Below, piece after piece: positions 31,810 to 42,413 of a stretch of 64,000 nucleotides of DNA (its first letter is position 1; every line of letters begins with the position of its first letter). This DNA is from Deinococcus sp. JMULE3 (GTDB taxonomy: Bacteria > Deinococcota > Deinococci > Deinococcales > Deinococcaceae), in the NCBI RefSeq assembly GCF_013337115.1, contig NZ_SGWE01000004.1, positions 744,001-808,000 of the forward strand, in the 5' to 3' direction. Under the pieces are notes generated by a model. That model ran no database searches. It saw only the letters and a program-made list of their open reading frames with translations, and was not told where the DNA came from. The position numbers and the translations under genes are program-made.

Positions 31810-31866
31810 TCAACAGGCGAAGGCACCCGGATCACCGGGCCACCACACCTGCACGAGAACGCTCAT
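31810..31866 (-). CDS. trpS leader peptide with tandem Trp codons
   Basis: An 18-codon frame, MSVLVQVWWPGDPGAFAC, ending in TGA, starts 124 nt before trpS. Codons 8 and 9 are both TGG (31845-31840), in a protein alphabet where Trp is about 1 in 80. The codons for D12 to A15 (31831-31823, TCCGGGTGC) can pair with nine bases of the 5' arm of the downstream terminator (31793-31785) with one G-U pair, and can also pair with CCCGG right after the Trp codons. This is the classical attenuator arrangement. A CATGCT hexamer lies 7 nt before the ATG. The peptide itself probably has no other role. Confidence 0.85.
   Translation of the reverse strand: MSVLVQVWWPGDPGAFAC
31823..31845 (-). promoter_or_regulatory. 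Alternative RNA pairing segments of the trpS attenuator
   Basis: CCCGG and CCGGG around TGAT (segments 1 and 2) directly follow the Trp codons. Segment 2 (TCCGGGTGC) competes for the terminator 5' arm (GCGCCCGGA). A ribosome stalled on the Trp codons covers segment 1 and leaves segment 2 free, favouring antitermination; one at the stop codon covers segment 2, favouring termination. Confidence 0.75.
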
Positions 31867-31920
31867 GCGCCGCAGCATGCCGCAGGGAAGCGAAGGAAGG
31901 CATCCGCCAGATGGCGAGGG

Positions 31921-32046
31921 GGGGAAGTGGGGAGTGGGCAGTAGGAAGTGGGACAAGAGAAGGGCACCAGCGTCGGTACCGTCGTCGAGCACCTCCACTT
32001 TCCACTCACTACTCCCCACTTCCGGCGCTCCCCACTTCCGGCGCTC
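31921..32046. repeat. Family B repeat between tdh and the trpS leader
   Basis: The left arm (31921-31952, GAAGTGGGGAGTGGGCAGTA) and right arm (31995-32023, ends CTCCCCACTTCCGG) are near-complementary. The end of the right arm is duplicated in tandem (CCACTTCCGGCGCTCC, up to 32046). It lies right after the tdh stop codon and about 55 bp upstream of the trpS leader, in a 312-bp gap. Confidence 0.7.
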
Positions 32047-32054
32047 CGCGCCTC

Positions 32055-33080
<1,026 letters not shown>

Positions 33081-33250
33081 GGTGTCCGGCAGGGTCGCGC
33101 CGGGGGTCGGGGTGGCGGGGTCGTGGGTCACGGGGGCAGTTCTACCCCCGCGCGGCCCGGGGCGCAACGGGCCGGGTCGCGTGGACTGGACGCCACCCGG
33201 GCCCCGGGCAGGCTTAATGAAACGTGTGCGCCCCCGCGCGCGCCCCGGCG

Positions 33251-33256
33251 TAGGCT
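33251..33256 (+). promoter_or_regulatory. -10 hexamer TAGGCT for the small membrane-protein gene
   Basis: TAGGCT ends 7 nt before ATG 33264. Confidence 0.6.
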
Positions 33257-33263
33257 GGGACGC

Positions 33264-33398
33264 ATGATCAAGTACCGCAAACAGAACCCCCTGGAACCCG
33301 AGAAGGACGCGGAAGTGACCGTGAATCTCACGCCGCTGCTGTTCTTCGCCGTGGGCTTCGTGATGATCCGCGCGCTGCTGCGCACCATCCGCAACTGA
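33264..33398 (+). CDS. 44-residue single-pass membrane protein
   Basis: A short gene [20 protein letters not shown] with a charged N-terminus and one hydrophobic segment '[20 protein letters not shown]' (about 22-41) ending in basic residues. It is divergent from tdh. TAGGCT stands 7 nt before the ATG, the same signal used by larger genes around it, which is the main evidence that it is real. The composition is not that of a random GC-rich frame. Function unknown; it could be a small regulator of a membrane complex. A family A repeat begins at the base after its stop codon. Confidence 0.7.
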   Translation: MIKYRKQNPLEPEKDAEVTVNLTPLLFFAVGFVMIRALLRTIRN

Positions 33399-33551
33399 TC
33401 CGGACTTCGGTTGCAAGGATTGCCAAAACCTTCAACCCGAGCAGACTCCGAGAGCTGCGGAGCAGAGCGAGCAGGAGAAAAGCGGGTTCCGCGCGTGAAG
33501 TCGATAGCTCGGTGGTGTCCCGATCTGTCAACGAGACGAACGGAATCCGTC
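33399..33551 (+). repeat. Family A repeat (TACGGA element), copy 3
   Basis: A 153-bp copy beginning TCCGGACTTCGGTTGCAAGG. It has the hairpin region, GAGCAGACTCCGAGAGCTGC, GAGCGAGCAGGAG and GCGGGTTCCGCGCGTG. It ends CAACGAGACGAACGGAATCC then GTC. It starts immediately after the stop codon of the small membrane-protein gene. Confidence 0.75.
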
Positions 33552-33589
33552 TGACGGCAGGCTGAAAGATTCCGGGAAGAGCGGTGCGC

Positions 33590-33595
33590 TACGCT
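33590..33595 (+). promoter_or_regulatory. -10 hexamer TACGCT for the 140-residue protein gene
   Basis: TACGCT ends 7 nt before ATG 33603. Confidence 0.6.
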
Positions 33596-33602
33596 GGGCA
33601 GG

Positions 33603-34025
33603 ATGACTCAGCCCGTCCCACAGCAGTTCAAGAGTGCCCGCAGCGGTCGCCTCGTCGTGCCCGGCTGGATGAACCTCGTGCCCGGCAAACCCGACGGGAT
33701 CGAGATCCAGCTGGACGTGGCCGCCGAGGACCTGCACCGTGATCAGGCCAGCCTCCTGATCGAGTACTGGGCGACCCCGGACGACCTGACCCTGCAGAGC
33801 GTCCTGCCCGTCCGCGCGTTCCCCGCGACCGCCGAGGGCTGGTGCGCGTTCGTGCCGCCGCAGGGCCGCGTGCTCGTACGCGCCATCGACCCGCAGCCGA
33901 ACCCGCCGGTGCTGGCCAGCCACTGGATCAACGTGGACCCCGCCACGCCCGCCGGGACGACCGTGAACGTCGCCGTGAAGTTCCCCGCGCAGACCCCGGC
34001 CATCCAGTCCCTGCTGAACCACTGA
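33603..34025 (+). CDS. Conserved hypothetical protein, first of a pair
   Basis: A 140-residue cytosolic protein (MTQPVPQQFKSARSGRLVVP) without signal peptide or membrane segment. It is predicted to be largely beta-stranded: 'GIEIQLDVAAEDL', 'SLLIEYWATPDDL', 'GRVLVRAIDPQP', 'GTTVNVAVKFPAQ'. I recognise no family. Its TGA overlaps the ATG of the next gene by one base (TGATG), so the two are probably made together, possibly as partners. The promoter hexamer lies 7 nt before the start. Confidence 0.65.
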   Translation: MTQPVPQQFKSARSGRLVVPGWMNLVPGKPDGIEIQLDVAAEDLHRDQASLLIEYWATPDDLTLQSVLPVRAFPATAEGWCAFVPPQGRVLVRAIDPQPNPPVLASHWINVDPATPAGTTVNVAVKFPAQTPAIQSLLNH

Positions 34026-34477
34026 TGAAGGCGCCCACCCACACGCCCCTGACCCGTGAGGAGATCACGGGCGTGGAATTCGACTGGTTCGCCACCGACC
34101 CGAGCGGGTTCGTGGCGCAGTTCCTCGCAGCCGGGGACGACACCGTGCCCGCCGCCGCGCTGGCGTCCGAGGAACTGCTGGAGGCCACGCACGTCTGGCT
34201 GGATACCCGCCCCGAGACCGAGGAGACCAGCGCGCCCGCCGGGGGGTTCGACGAGCACCTGTGCGCCCCACAGCGCCGGGGGGCGTTCGTGTACGACCAC
34301 GTGCCCGGCGAGGCTGGCGTATACCGGCTGGTGGCCGCGCCGCGCACGCCCATCACGCTGGACGCCTTTCCGGCGCACCTCCAGGCGTACCTGGGGACGC
34401 TGCGCCTGCCGGTGGCGCTGGGGGCCGCGCGGCTGTTCATCCGGCCGGACGGGACCGCCGAAGTCCTGACGGACTGA
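34025..34477 (+). CDS. Conserved hypothetical protein, second of a pair
   Basis: A 150-residue cytosolic protein (MKAPTHTPLTREEITGVEFD) rich in acidic residues and Ala, with 'FDWFATDPSGFVAQFLAAGDD' near the N-terminus and a mixed alpha/beta C-terminal half ('PRTPITLDAFPAHLQAYLG'). No recognised domain. The start overlaps the stop of the previous gene (TGATG), and 43 bp follow before murJ, so the three may share an mRNA, although murJ has its own -10 hexamer. The tight coupling suggests a shared job for the two small proteins. Confidence 0.65.
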   Translation: MKAPTHTPLTREEITGVEFDWFATDPSGFVAQFLAAGDDTVPAAALASEELLEATHVWLDTRPETEETSAPAGGFDEHLCAPQRRGAFVYDHVPGEAGVYRLVAAPRTPITLDAFPAHLQAYLGTLRLPVALGAARLFIRPDGTAEVLTD

Positions 34478-34508
34478 CCCGCCCCACGCCCCGCAGCGTG
34501 GGCGGCGC

Positions 34509-34514
34509 TACAGT
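34509..34514 (+). promoter_or_regulatory. -10 hexamer TACAGT for murJ
   Basis: TACAGT ends 6 nt before GTG 34521. Confidence 0.6.
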
Positions 34515-34520
34515 GGCCCG

Positions 34521-36140
34521 GTGAGCAAGTCCCCGCTGGGCCAGCCGCCCGCCCCACCCGAACTGAACATGACCTTCGAGGACGCCGGGCCGCCCGAAAC
34601 GCCCCCGCCCGCCCGCCCGAGGAAGTCCCTGCGGGCGAACACGATCATCGTGATGCTCGGCACGCTCGGCTCCCGCCTGAGCGGCATCCTGCGCCAGATG
34701 GCCCTGAACAACCTGTTCAGCGTGACGCTGGTCGAAGCGTTCAACACGGCCGTCACCATCCCGAACCTGCTGCGGGAACTGCTGGCCGAGGGCGCCCTGG
34801 TGAACTCGTTCATCCCGGTGTACAAGACGCTGGACGCCGCCGAGCGCCGGCGACTGGCGCAGGCGTTCAGCGGCGTGCTGATTGCCGTGAACCTCCTGCT
34901 GATGGCGGCGGGCATCCTGGCCGCGCCGTACCTCGTGGACCTGCTGCTGGCCGGGCAGTCGAACATCGACCGGGAGCTGGCGCTGTTCATGACGCGCATG
35001 GTCATGCCGTTCCTGATGCTGATCAGCCTGTCCGCCATCGCCATGGGGCTGCTGAACGCCGACGAGCACTTCCGTGAGAGCAGTTTCGCGCCCGTGGCGT
35101 TCAACATCGCCAGCATCGCGGCGCTGGTGCTGCTGCCCAAACAGGCCGAATGGCTGGCGTTCGGGTGGCTGCTCGGGGGCGTGGCGCAACTCGTGGTGCA
35201 GCTCCCTGCCCTGAACCGTTTCGGGCTGCTGCCCACCCCGGCCCTGATGGGCCACCCGGCGGTGCGCCGCGTGCTGCGTCAGATGGCGCCGTTCACGCTG
35301 ACCGCCGGGGCGCGGCAGTTCCTGAACGTGTACGTGCTGCGCCTGCTGTCCGACGCGCGGCTGTTCGATTCCGGCACGCAGGCCGGGTACTTCAACGCGC
35401 AGGCGCTGTTCACTACCGTGAACGGCCTGTTCGTCGTGTCGCCCGTCCTGGCTGTCTTCCCGCGTTTCTCGCAGGCGGCCGCCGAGAAGAACTGGGCGCA
35501 GTTCCGCGCGCTGACGGCCAGCACCATCCGCACGACCACGTTCCTGGCGGCTCCCATGAGCGCCCTGATCATCGCGCTGGCTCCCTACGTGATCAGCATC
35601 ATCAACACCCACGCGCCCCGCACCGCCGAGGAAACCGTGAAATTCCTGGCCGGGGCAGGCATCCTGAGCAGCTGGTCCCTGGCCCTGGTGCCGTGGGCGC
35701 TCGTGACGGTGCTGCTGCGCACCTTCTACGCGCGGGAACGGACGCGGGAGGCCGTGACGATCAGCGCCATCGGCTTCGTGCTGGAGGTCGGCCTGTACCG
35801 CCTGCTGGTACCACCGCTGGGATTGATCGGCTTCGGGCTGAGCACCACCATCAGCGGCTTGCTGATGACAGCGGCCCTGACCTATCTGTACCGCCGCGCG
35901 GTGGGCTTCCCCGCGCGCGAGGTCACGGGGCACCTGCTGCGCGTCGTGCCGCTGGCAGCCGTCTCGGGGGGCGCCGCGTGGCTGATCGCCCGCGCGCTGC
36001 CGATCCAGCCGGGCTTCATCCTGACCAGCATTCCCGTACTGGCCCTGGCGGGCGGGGCGGGCCTCGCCGTGTACCTGGGCGGCGCACTCGCCCTGCGCCT
36101 GCCGGAAGTCGCGGCGGTGACCCGCCGACTGAAGCGGTAA
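34521..36140 (+). CDS. murJ: Lipid II flippase MurJ/MviN
   Basis: A 539-residue polytopic membrane protein of the MOP/MviN family with about 14 hydrophobic segments. The opening 'MLGTLGSRLSGILRQMALNN' and 'EAFNTAVTIPNLLRELLAEG' followed by 'ALVNSFIPVY' are diagnostic. It flips lipid-linked peptidoglycan precursor to the periplasmic face. The first 40 residues are Pro-rich and cytoplasmic. The start is GTG 34521 with TACAGT 6 nt upstream. It stands apart from the division/cell-wall cluster, as is common for murJ. Confidence 0.92.
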   Translation: MSKSPLGQPPAPPELNMTFEDAGPPETPPPARPRKSLRANTIIVMLGTLGSRLSGILRQMALNNLFSVTLVEAFNTAVTIPNLLRELLAEGALVNSFIPVYKTLDAAERRRLAQAFSGVLIAVNLLLMAAGILAAPYLVDLLLAGQSNIDRELALFMTRMVMPFLMLISLSAIAMGLLNADEHFRESSFAPVAFNIASIAALVLLPKQAEWLAFGWLLGGVAQLVVQLPALNRFGLLPTPALMGHPAVRRVLRQMAPFTLTAGARQFLNVYVLRLLSDARLFDSGTQAGYFNAQALFTTVNGLFVVSPVLAVFPRFSQAAAEKNWAQFRALTASTIRTTTFLAAPMSALIIALAPYVISIINTHAPRTAEETVKFLAGAGILSSWSLALVPWALVTVLLRTFYARERTREAVTISAIGFVLEVGLYRLLVPPLGLIGFGLSTTISGLLMTAALTYLYRRAVGFPAREVTGHLLRVVPLAAVSGGAAWLIARALPIQPGFILTSIPVLALAGGAGLAVYLGGALALRLPEVAAVTRRLKR

Positions 36141-36142
36141 TC

Positions 36143-36212
36143 GGGTTGTGGGCAGTGGGGTGTGGGTCGTGGGAGAAAACCCCTACAACCCACACCCCAC
36201 GTCCTACAACCC
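36143..36212. repeat. Family B repeat after murJ
   Basis: Arms 36143-36173 (starts GGGTTGTGGGCAGTGGGGTG) and 36182-36212 (ends CCACGTCCTACAACCC) are about 84% complementary around an 8-nt loop. It lies between the convergent murJ and DUF218 genes and forms a long hairpin that could terminate both. Confidence 0.75.
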
Positions 36213-36213
36213 C

Positions 36214-36783
36214 CTACAGCCGGATACCCAGCAGCGCGTAGCCCAGTAGGGCGAATTTTTCGCGCAGGACGTACTGGCGGCTGGTGTGGGGGCTCAGGGG
36301 GCTGGCGCTGACGTTGGCGTTCATGTTCATGGCGCGGGCCAGGGCGAGGGCGCGGGGGGCGTGGGCGGCGTCGGTGACGAGGGTGACGGGGGTGCCGCCG
36401 GGCAGCTGGGCGCGGGCGTTCTCGAGGTTCTGGACGGTGGTGCGGCTGCGTTCCTCGGCGATCAGGGCGCCGCTGGGGACGCCGCGGGCGTGCAGGTAGG
36501 TGGTACCGACCTGCCCTTCGGTGAAGCGGTCGCCGGGCTGGCGGCCGCCGGTGACGACGACGCGCTGGACGTGGCCCTGGCGGTAGAGGCTGAGGGCGTG
36601 GTCGAGGCGGCGCTGGAAGGCGGGGCTGGGTCGTCCGTCGTACTGCGCGGCGCCGAGGACGATCAGGGTGGGGTTGGGTGCGGAGTTGGGGAGTTGAAGG
36701 GGGGGCGCGGTCAGGAAGCCCGTCAGGAGGAGGGCGGTGACCGCGAGGGGAATGATGGAGAGCGTGGCGCCCCGGGCTCGCAT
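36214..36783 (-). CDS. DUF218 (YdcF/SanA-like) protein
   Basis: A 189-residue protein with an N-terminal signal or anchor (about 8-26, 'LSIIPLAVTALLLTGFLTA') and a DUF218 domain. That domain shows 'PTLIVLGAAQYDGRPSPAFQRRLDHAL', 'RVVVTGGRQPGDRFTEGQ' and 'EERSRTTVQNLENARAQL'. Members are linked to envelope polysaccharide or vancomycin barrier functions in other bacteria, but the reaction is unknown. The C-terminal 20 residues are hydrophobic. Minus-strand TACGCT lies 6 nt before the ATG. Confidence 0.85.
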   Translation of the reverse strand: MRARGATLSIIPLAVTALLLTGFLTAPPLQLPNSAPNPTLIVLGAAQYDGRPSPAFQRRLDHALSLYRQGHVQRVVVTGGRQPGDRFTEGQVGTTYLHARGVPSGALIAEERSRTTVQNLENARAQLPGGTPVTLVTDAAHAPRALALARAMNMNANVSASPLSPHTSRQYVLREKFALLGYALLGIRL

Positions 36784-36789
36784 GCGGGC

Positions 36790-36795
36790 AGCGTA
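36790..36795 (-). promoter_or_regulatory. -10 hexamer TACGCT for the DUF218 gene
   Basis: Minus-strand TACGCT ends 6 nt before the ATG at 36783. Confidence 0.6.
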
Positions 36796-36922
36796 GCATG
36801 AAGAAAATCTGAATCCTGAGGACTTTCTCGCGTGGGGCCGGGCCGTCCGGGTCGGGAGGGTCGGGGTCCGTTCATGAGGGGGTCTTGGTCCGCTTCTTCC
36901 GGAAGCTTCTGCGGGGGCGTGC

Positions 36923-36928
36923 TACGCT
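36923..36928 (+). promoter_or_regulatory. -10 hexamer TACGCT for topA (leadered mRNA)
   Basis: TACGCT lies about 34 nt before the topA start; the short leader holds an AGGGGAG ribosome site, unlike the leaderless genes. Confidence 0.5.
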
Positions 36929-36962
36929 CACCCCTGACTTCTTTAGGGGAGCACCCTTGCTT

Positions 36963-39872
<2,910 letters not shown>

Positions 39873-39878
39873 CGAGTC

Positions 39879-40013
39879 ATACGGACTCGGATTGAATGGG
39901 CTGCAAAGCCCGTTCAATCCGAGCGAAGCGAGTGGGAGCAACACGGGTTCCGGACGTGGAGCCGGCAATCCGGTGAAGTTCCGGATTGTTGGCGAAACAA
40001 ACGGAATCCGTAT
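39879..40013 (+). repeat. Family A repeat (TACGGA element), copy 4
   Basis: The best-preserved copy, 135 bp. It starts ATACGGACTCGGATTGAATG, then TGGGCTGCAAAGCCCG hairpin, GAGCGAAGCGAGTGGGAG, CGGGTTCCGGACGTGGAG. It ends CGAAACAAACGGAATCCGTA then T. The first and last 7 bases are exact inverted repeats (ATACGGA/TCCGTAT). It begins 6 bp after the topA stop. Confidence 0.85.
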
Positions 40014-40014
40014 C

Positions 40015-40065
40015 ATACGGACACCGATTGAACGATCTGTACAGCCTTTCAACCGGAGTCCGTAT
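40015..40065. repeat. Short palindromic derivative of family A
   Basis: A 51-bp near-palindrome, ATACGGACACCGATTGAACG through CTTTCAACCGGAGTCCGTAT, lying one base after copy 4. It keeps both ATACGGA-type ends and the left hairpin but no body, so it looks like an internally deleted copy. Confidence 0.7.
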
Positions 40066-40202
40066 CAGTCGAGCGCTCCCCTGCCAGCACTCCTCAGCCG
40101 CACTGTCCGTCAGCCCCAGCGGAGGAGCTGTGGGCGCTTCACCGAACCCCAATCAAACCGCTGCGGCGGTCACATGAGGCAACGCGCCGACAGTCACCCG
40201 CT

Positions 40203-40208
40203 TAGGGT
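40203..40208 (+). promoter_or_regulatory. -10 hexamer TAGGGT for the secreted-protein gene
   Basis: TAGGGT ends 7 nt before ATG 40216. Confidence 0.6.
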
Positions 40209-40215
40209 CGTACCC

Positions 40216-40737
40216 ATGAAACGCACCCTTGCCCTGGCCCTCGCCCTTCTTCTGCCCACCGCCGCTGCCGAGGTCAAAAGAGTCCCCGGCACCGACACCT
40301 ACTACAACTACAGGACCGACGCCATGACGGACGCCAACCAGAGCTTCGTCGTCATCGCAGAGATCAACGACACCACCGCCGAAACCACCCTGGATCTCAT
40401 CTGCCGGGGCGGCAACGTGGAAATCTACCTGAACACCAAGAACGACCTGCTCAGCGCCGACGACTACGACCTGGAACGCGCGCCGAACATCATGTACCGC
40501 GTGGACGCCCAGCAGGCCAAGACCATTCCCACCGTCGTCACCACCAACAACGACGAGCCCGACTACACCACCCTCGGCTTCGACGAGGCCCGCACGCAGA
40601 TCATGCTCGCGGCCCTCACGAACGCCCAGCAGAAGATCACGATCCGCATCCTCCGCAACGGCGCCAGCGCCCTGGACTACACCTTCTCCACGAAGGGCTT
40701 CAAGGACGGGATGCGGATGATCAAACACTGCAAGTAA
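40216..40737 (+). CDS. Secreted protein, function unknown
   Basis: A 173-residue protein with a signal peptide (MKRTLALALALLLPTAAA). The mature domain starts 'EVKRVPGTDTYYNYRTDAMT' and is rich in Thr, Asn and Asp with likely beta structure ('TTLDLICRGGNVEIYLNTKN'). Two Cys, in 'LICRGG' and at the end 'KHCK', could pair. I recognise no family. The start is fixed by the signal peptide and a TAGGGT hexamer 7 nt upstream. A good terminator follows. Confidence 0.72.
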   Translation: MKRTLALALALLLPTAAAEVKRVPGTDTYYNYRTDAMTDANQSFVVIAEINDTTAETTLDLICRGGNVEIYLNTKNDLLSADDYDLERAPNIMYRVDAQQAKTIPTVVTTNNDEPDYTTLGFDEARTQIMLAALTNAQQKITIRILRNGASALDYTFSTKGFKDGMRMIKHCK

Positions 40738-40752
40738 CCGCACCATTCCCGA

Positions 40753-40776
40753 CCCCGCCCCTCCGGCGGGGTTTTT
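40753..40776 (+). terminator. Intrinsic terminator with T-run
   Basis: CCCCGCC (40753-40759) pairs with GGCGGGG (40765-40771) and is followed by five T (40772-40776). Confidence 0.9.
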
Positions 40777-40816
40777 CCTCTCGCCACCCATTACACACCG
40801 GATGACACACAACGCG

Positions 40817-40846
40817 AGAAGCCAGGGTTTTTGGACCCTGGCTTCT
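40817..40846. terminator. Hairpin between the secreted-protein gene and tRNA-Ala
   Basis: AGAAGCCAGGG (40817-40827) pairs with CCCTGGCTTCT (40836-40846). It lies downstream of both convergent genes and may end the tRNA transcript. Confidence 0.6.
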
Positions 40847-40878
40847 TCGTGTTCAAGTCGTCCGGGACGACTCTTTTT

Positions 40879-40953
<75 letters not shown>

Positions 40954-41044
40954 TCAGCGCCCGGCAATGTATCAGAGGAGTGCGGTTCTGGCAAGGGGGG
41001 GTGGCGTAGGCCGTGCGGCGGAGGCTGCCCGGATCGGGGGCGGA

Positions 41045-41050
41045 TAGAGT
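41045..41050 (+). promoter_or_regulatory. -10 hexamer TAGAGT for the nucleotidyltransferase gene
   Basis: TAGAGT ends 7 nt before ATG 41058. Confidence 0.6.
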
Positions 41051-41057
41051 GGCGGGC

Positions 41058-42356
41058 ATGTTCCGTCGCCGCCTTCCTCTGCCACCGTTTCCGCCGGGTG
41101 GGGTGCTGGTGGGGGGCGCGGCGCGTGATTGGTTGCGTGGGGTGGCGGCGAAGGATTTCGACTGGATGGTGCCAGACCCGGCCGGGGCGGCGCGGGGGCT
41201 GGCGGGCGCGCTGGGTGGGTCGGCGTTCGAGCTAGACGCCGAACGGGGGTACTGGCGGGTGTCGGCGGCGGGTGGGGTGCAGCATGATCTGGTGCCGCGC
41301 CCGGCGGACGTGGCGGAGGACCTGCGGCGGCGGGATTTCACGGTGAATGCGCTGGGGGTGCTGCCGGGTGGGCGGGTGCTGGACGTGGTGGGCGGGCAGG
41401 CGGACCTGCGTGCGCGGAGGCTGCGGATGGTGTCGCGGGAGAATCTGCGCGCGGATCCGCTGCGGGCGTGGCGGGCGGCGCGGTTCGAGCTGACGCTGGG
41501 GTTCCGGCTGGAGCCACTGACGGAGGCGGCGGTGCGGGAGGTCGCGTCGGATCTGGCGGCGGGTCGCCTGCCGCTGCCCGCGTGGGAGCGGGTGCGGGAT
41601 GAGGTGCACGCGCTGCTGCGCTCGGCGGACGCGGCGCGGGGCGTGGGGCGGCTGGAGGAGCTGGGCCTGCTGACCCTGACCGTGCCGGAGTTGCGCGAGG
41701 GGCTGGGCGTGACGCAGGGTGGCTTTCATCACCTGGACGTGTTCGCGCATGGGGTGGAGGCGCTGCATCAGCTGATCGGGCGCTTCCCGGACGCCCCGGT
41801 GCCGCTGCGCTGGGCGGCGCTGCTGCATGACGTGGGCAAACCCCGCACGCTGGCGCGGGACGAGCTGACCGGGCGGGCGTCGTTCCACGGGCATGACAAG
41901 GTCGGGGCGGCCCTCACGGCGCAGGTGCTGACGCGCCTGAAACTTCCGGGCGAGGAGGTGCGGCACGCGGCGGCGCTGGTCGGGGCGCACATGGTCCCGC
42001 TGCCCGCCAGCGAGCGGGAGGCGCGGCGTTTCGTACACCGCCGCCGCGCGCTGCTGCCGGACCTGCTGGCGGTCATGCTGGCGGACCGCGAGGCGGCGCG
42101 CGGCCCGCTGAGCAGCGAGGCGTCCCGCCGGGCGTACGCGCGCGGCATCGAGCGGGTCCTGGCGGCGCTGGAGGAGCAACCCAGCGCCCCGCCCCCGCTG
42201 CTGCGCGGCGAGGAGATCATGGCCCTGCTGGGCGTGCCGCCGGGCCCCCGCGTGGGCGAGGCGACCCGCGCGCTGGCCGAGGCGGCAGCCCTGGGCGAGG
42301 TGACCACCCCTGACGAGGCCCGCGCGTTCCTGCGCGCCTGGAACGCCGCAAACTAG
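41058..42356 (+). CDS. tRNA CCA/CC-adding nucleotidyltransferase (class II) with HD domain
   Basis: A 432-residue enzyme of the poly(A) polymerase/tRNA nucleotidyltransferase family. Nucleotidyltransferase motif is '[14 protein letters not shown]' with catalytic 'KDFDWMV'. '[12 protein letters not shown]' is motif B, and '[16 protein letters not shown]' belongs to the neck. The second half carries an HD domain ('[14 protein letters not shown]', 'FHGHDKVGA'). The family repairs the tRNA 3' end. In D. radiodurans the activity is split between CC- and A-adding enzymes, so this may add only part of CCA. The usual 'GGxVRD' reads 'GGAARD' here. Confidence 0.87.
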   Translation: MFRRRLPLPPFPPGGVLVGGAARDWLRGVAAKDFDWMVPDPAGAARGLAGALGGSAFELDAERGYWRVSAAGGVQHDLVPRPADVAEDLRRRDFTVNALGVLPGGRVLDVVGGQADLRARRLRMVSRENLRADPLRAWRAARFELTLGFRLEPLTEAAVREVASDLAAGRLPLPAWERVRDEVHALLRSADAARGVGRLEELGLLTLTVPELREGLGVTQGGFHHLDVFAHGVEALHQLIGRFPDAPVPLRWAALLHDVGKPRTLARDELTGRASFHGHDKVGAALTAQVLTRLKLPGEEVRHAAALVGAHMVPLPASEREARRFVHRRRALLPDLLAVMLADREAARGPLSSEASRRAYARGIERVLAALEEQPSAPPPLLRGEEIMALLGVPPGPRVGEATRALAEAAALGEVTTPDEARAFLRAWNAAN

Positions 42357-42398
42357 CCGGGTCCGGGGGCCGTCAGCATTCCGACAGTCCGGGGGGGC

Positions 42399-42404
42399 TA
42401 TCCT
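42399..42404 (+). promoter_or_regulatory. -10 hexamer TATCCT before the amylase-family gene
   Basis: TATCCT ends 9 nt before ATG 42414; no Shine-Dalgarno, so a leader of 0-3 nt is expected. Confidence 0.55.
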
Positions 42405-42413
42405 GGCCCGGTC

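Noticed and set aside
31800..31866. T-box riboswitch upstream of trpS (GGTGG-like sequence near a terminator)
   Set aside because: The GTGGTGG sequence is the pair of Trp codons in a short reading frame; the T-box consensus is matched poorly and no specifier stem or long leader is seen. The leader-peptide attenuator explains all parts.
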